From Rhizobiales bacterium Ga0077545 (GTDB taxonomy: Bacteria > Pseudomonadota > Alphaproteobacteria > Rhizobiales > Methylopilaceae), in contig LNEV01000016.1 in NCBI GenBank assembly GCA_001464335.1, positions 62,001 to 126,000 on the forward strand: a DNA stretch of 64,000 bases, given 5' to 3'. The notes beneath the pieces are model-generated. The model was given only the letters and a program-made list of their open reading frames with translations. It did not search any database and was not told the origin of the DNA. The position numbers and the translations under genes were made by a program. Every line of letters starts with the position of its first letter. Position 1 is the stretch's first letter. Shown here piece by piece: positions 61,474 to 64,000 of the stretch.

Positions 61474-62445
61474 ATGCGCTCACGTTCCGCGCGTCTTTTG
61501 ACCTGCCTCGCCGCCCTCGCAGGCTTCGCCTCACCCGCTCTCGCCGAGTTTCCCGAGCGCCCGATCACGCTGGTGATCCCGTTCGCGGCGGGCGGATCGA
61601 CCGATCTCGTCGGCCGCCTCGTGGCGGAGGAAATGAGCAAGAATCTCGGCCAGCAGGTCGTCGTCGAAAACCGCGGCGGCGCGGGCGGCAATCTCGGCGC
61701 CGCCTATGTCGCGAAAGCCGCGGCCGATGGCTACACGATCCTGATGGCCACGGTCGCGACCCACGCCCTCAATCCCGCCGTCTATACGAAAATGCCCTAC
61801 GACGCGGTGAAGGATTTCGCGCCGATCTCGCTTCTGGTCACGGTGCCGAACGTTCTGGCGGTGCACCCGTCCATACCGGCAAACAACGCGAAAGAACTGA
61901 TCGAGCTGATCAAGAAGGACCCCGGCAAATATTCGTATGCCTCCTCGGGCAACGGAACGCCGCTGCATCTGTCGGGCGAATTGTTCAAGACGCTCGCCGG
62001 CGTGCCCGAACTCGTCCACGTGCCCTACAAGGGCTCCGGCCCCGCGCTCGTCGATGTTCTGGGCAACCAGGTGCCGATGATCTTCGACAACCTCCCCTCC
62101 TCCACCGAGCACATCAAGACGGGCAAGCTGAAAGGCATCGCCGTCACCTCGCCCGAGCGCGCTCCCGCCTTCCCGGATCTTCCGGCGATGAACGAAACGC
62201 TGCCCGGCTACGAGACCTACACCTGGAACGCGCTGTTCGCCCCGGCCGGCACGCCGCCGGAAGCGATCAAGAAGATGAACGAAGCGGCGAATGCCGCCGT
62301 CAACAAGCCCGAAGTGAAGGCCAAGCTGGCCGAATTCTCGGCCACCGTCGTCGCCTCGACGCCGGAAGAACTCGCCAAGCATGTCGAGGCCGAGCTCGCA
62401 AAATGGAAGCCGATCGTCGAGCAGGCCGGCGCCAAGATCGACTGA
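61474..62445 (+). CDS. Tripartite tricarboxylate transporter receptor (TctC/Bug family)
   Basis: This 323-residue periplasmic binding protein has a signal peptide (ARLLTCLAALAGFASPALA). The Bug family pattern is FPERPITLVIPFAAGGSTDL, NRGGAGGNLGAAYVAKA, and NVLAVHPSIPANN. It would bind a carboxylate; no TctA/TctB membrane genes are adjacent, as is common for orphan Bug receptors. GGGAG lies upstream of the ATG at 61474. Confidence 0.93.
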   Translation: MRSRSARLLTCLAALAGFASPALAEFPERPITLVIPFAAGGSTDLVGRLVAEEMSKNLGQQVVVENRGGAGGNLGAAYVAKAAADGYTILMATVATHALNPAVYTKMPYDAVKDFAPISLLVTVPNVLAVHPSIPANNAKELIELIKKDPGKYSYASSGNGTPLHLSGELFKTLAGVPELVHVPYKGSGPALVDVLGNQVPMIFDNLPSSTEHIKTGKLKGIAVTSPERAPAFPDLPAMNETLPGYETYTWNALFAPAGTPPEAIKKMNEAANAAVNKPEVKAKLAEFSATVVASTPEELAKHVEAELAKWKPIVEQAGAKID

Positions 62446-62452
62446 TCTTTCC

Positions 62453-62478
62453 AACCGGGAGGGCCTGCCCTCCCGGTT
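62453..62478 (+). terminator. Palindromic terminator-like hairpin
   Basis: A perfect 12-bp inverted repeat (AACCGGGAGGGC/GCCCTCCCGGTT) with a two-base centre lies directly after the TctC stop. It lacks a T-run, so it may need Rho or only stabilise the mRNA end. Confidence 0.55.
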
Positions 62479-62517
62479 GACCTACTCTGAAATTCGTCTA
62501 AAGACTCATCCTCGTAA

Positions 62518-64000
<1,483 letters not shown>

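Overview
The window is GC-rich chromosomal DNA of an alphaproteobacterium, most likely a member of the Hyphomicrobiales (Rhizobiales). This rests on content and synteny: a Ku/LigD end-joining cluster, the RNase D-lptC-lptA-lptB-rpoN-ptsN block, cpdR beside an N-formylglutamate amidohydrolase and hisN, an HWE histidine kinase, an Usg-family protein, a ROSE-like RNA thermometer on an hsp20 gene, an EcfG-type promoter, and a speF-like leader in front of an ornithine decarboxylase. The genus cannot be fixed from sequence alone. No phage, insertion sequence, CRISPR array or rRNA operon was seen. Nearly all of the DNA is densely packed chromosomal genes.

Layout. 1-3.7 kb: non-homologous end joining (LigD running off the left edge, a BRCT/MerR/TPR-like protein, Ku). 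3.9-7.4 kb: SDR-type epimerase, glutathione S-transferase, undecaprenyl-diphosphatase, NDUFA9-like protein. 7.7-11.2 kb: a tRNA-Leu followed by a decayed tyrosine integrase and a short accessory islet (HWE kinase, small hypotheticals, cold-shock protein, DUF2934 protein). 11.4-17.7 kb: RidA, a glutamine amidotransferase, PepSY proteins with a two-component system, Usg, and an NsrR-like regulator divergent from a ferredoxin-reductase/PAS fusion. 17.8-25 kb: sugar MFS permease, M3 peptidase, YadGH-type ABC exporter, two GT25 glycosyltransferases. 25.3-30.7 kb: RNase D, LPS transport genes, sigma-54, EIIA-Ntr, and a receiver protein behind an EcfG-type promoter. 30.7-41.6 kb: MacAB-like exporter, tRNA-Val, CpdR, hisN, RidA, lysophospholipase-like hydrolase, Hsp20, molybdate transporter. 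41.7-51.4 kb: PutA, ferrochelatase, NicO/DUF1007 fusion, an orphan PhnM/DUF1045 pair, gamma-glutamyltransferase. 51.4-55.2 kb: polyamine cluster (structured leader, ornithine decarboxylase, GNAT, homospermidine synthase). 55.2-61.3 kb: secreted ClpP-like protein, receiver protein, WD40 protein, COG0523 GTPase, and a Zur-type zinc uptake operon. 61.5-64 kb: TctC-like binding protein, then a TPP riboswitch and thiC running off the right edge.

How the genes work together. The clearest functional groups are DNA end joining (Ku, LigD), LPS export (LptC/A/B), nitrogen/PTS control (RpoN, PtsN), nitric-oxide response (an Rrf2 regulator, its palindromic operator and the reductase-PAS fusion), homospermidine synthesis (ornithine decarboxylase makes putrescine, homospermidine synthase uses it) and zinc homeostasis (ZnuABC, a metallochaperone GTPase, and an uncharacterised His-rich membrane microprotein).

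The most novel-looking item is at the head of the zinc operon. A Zur-like palindrome covers a near-ideal promoter whose predicted start coincides with the ATG of a 54-residue His-rich, single-span membrane protein. That gene overlaps znuC by one base. A second perfect Zur-like palindrome sits inside the first codons of znuA.
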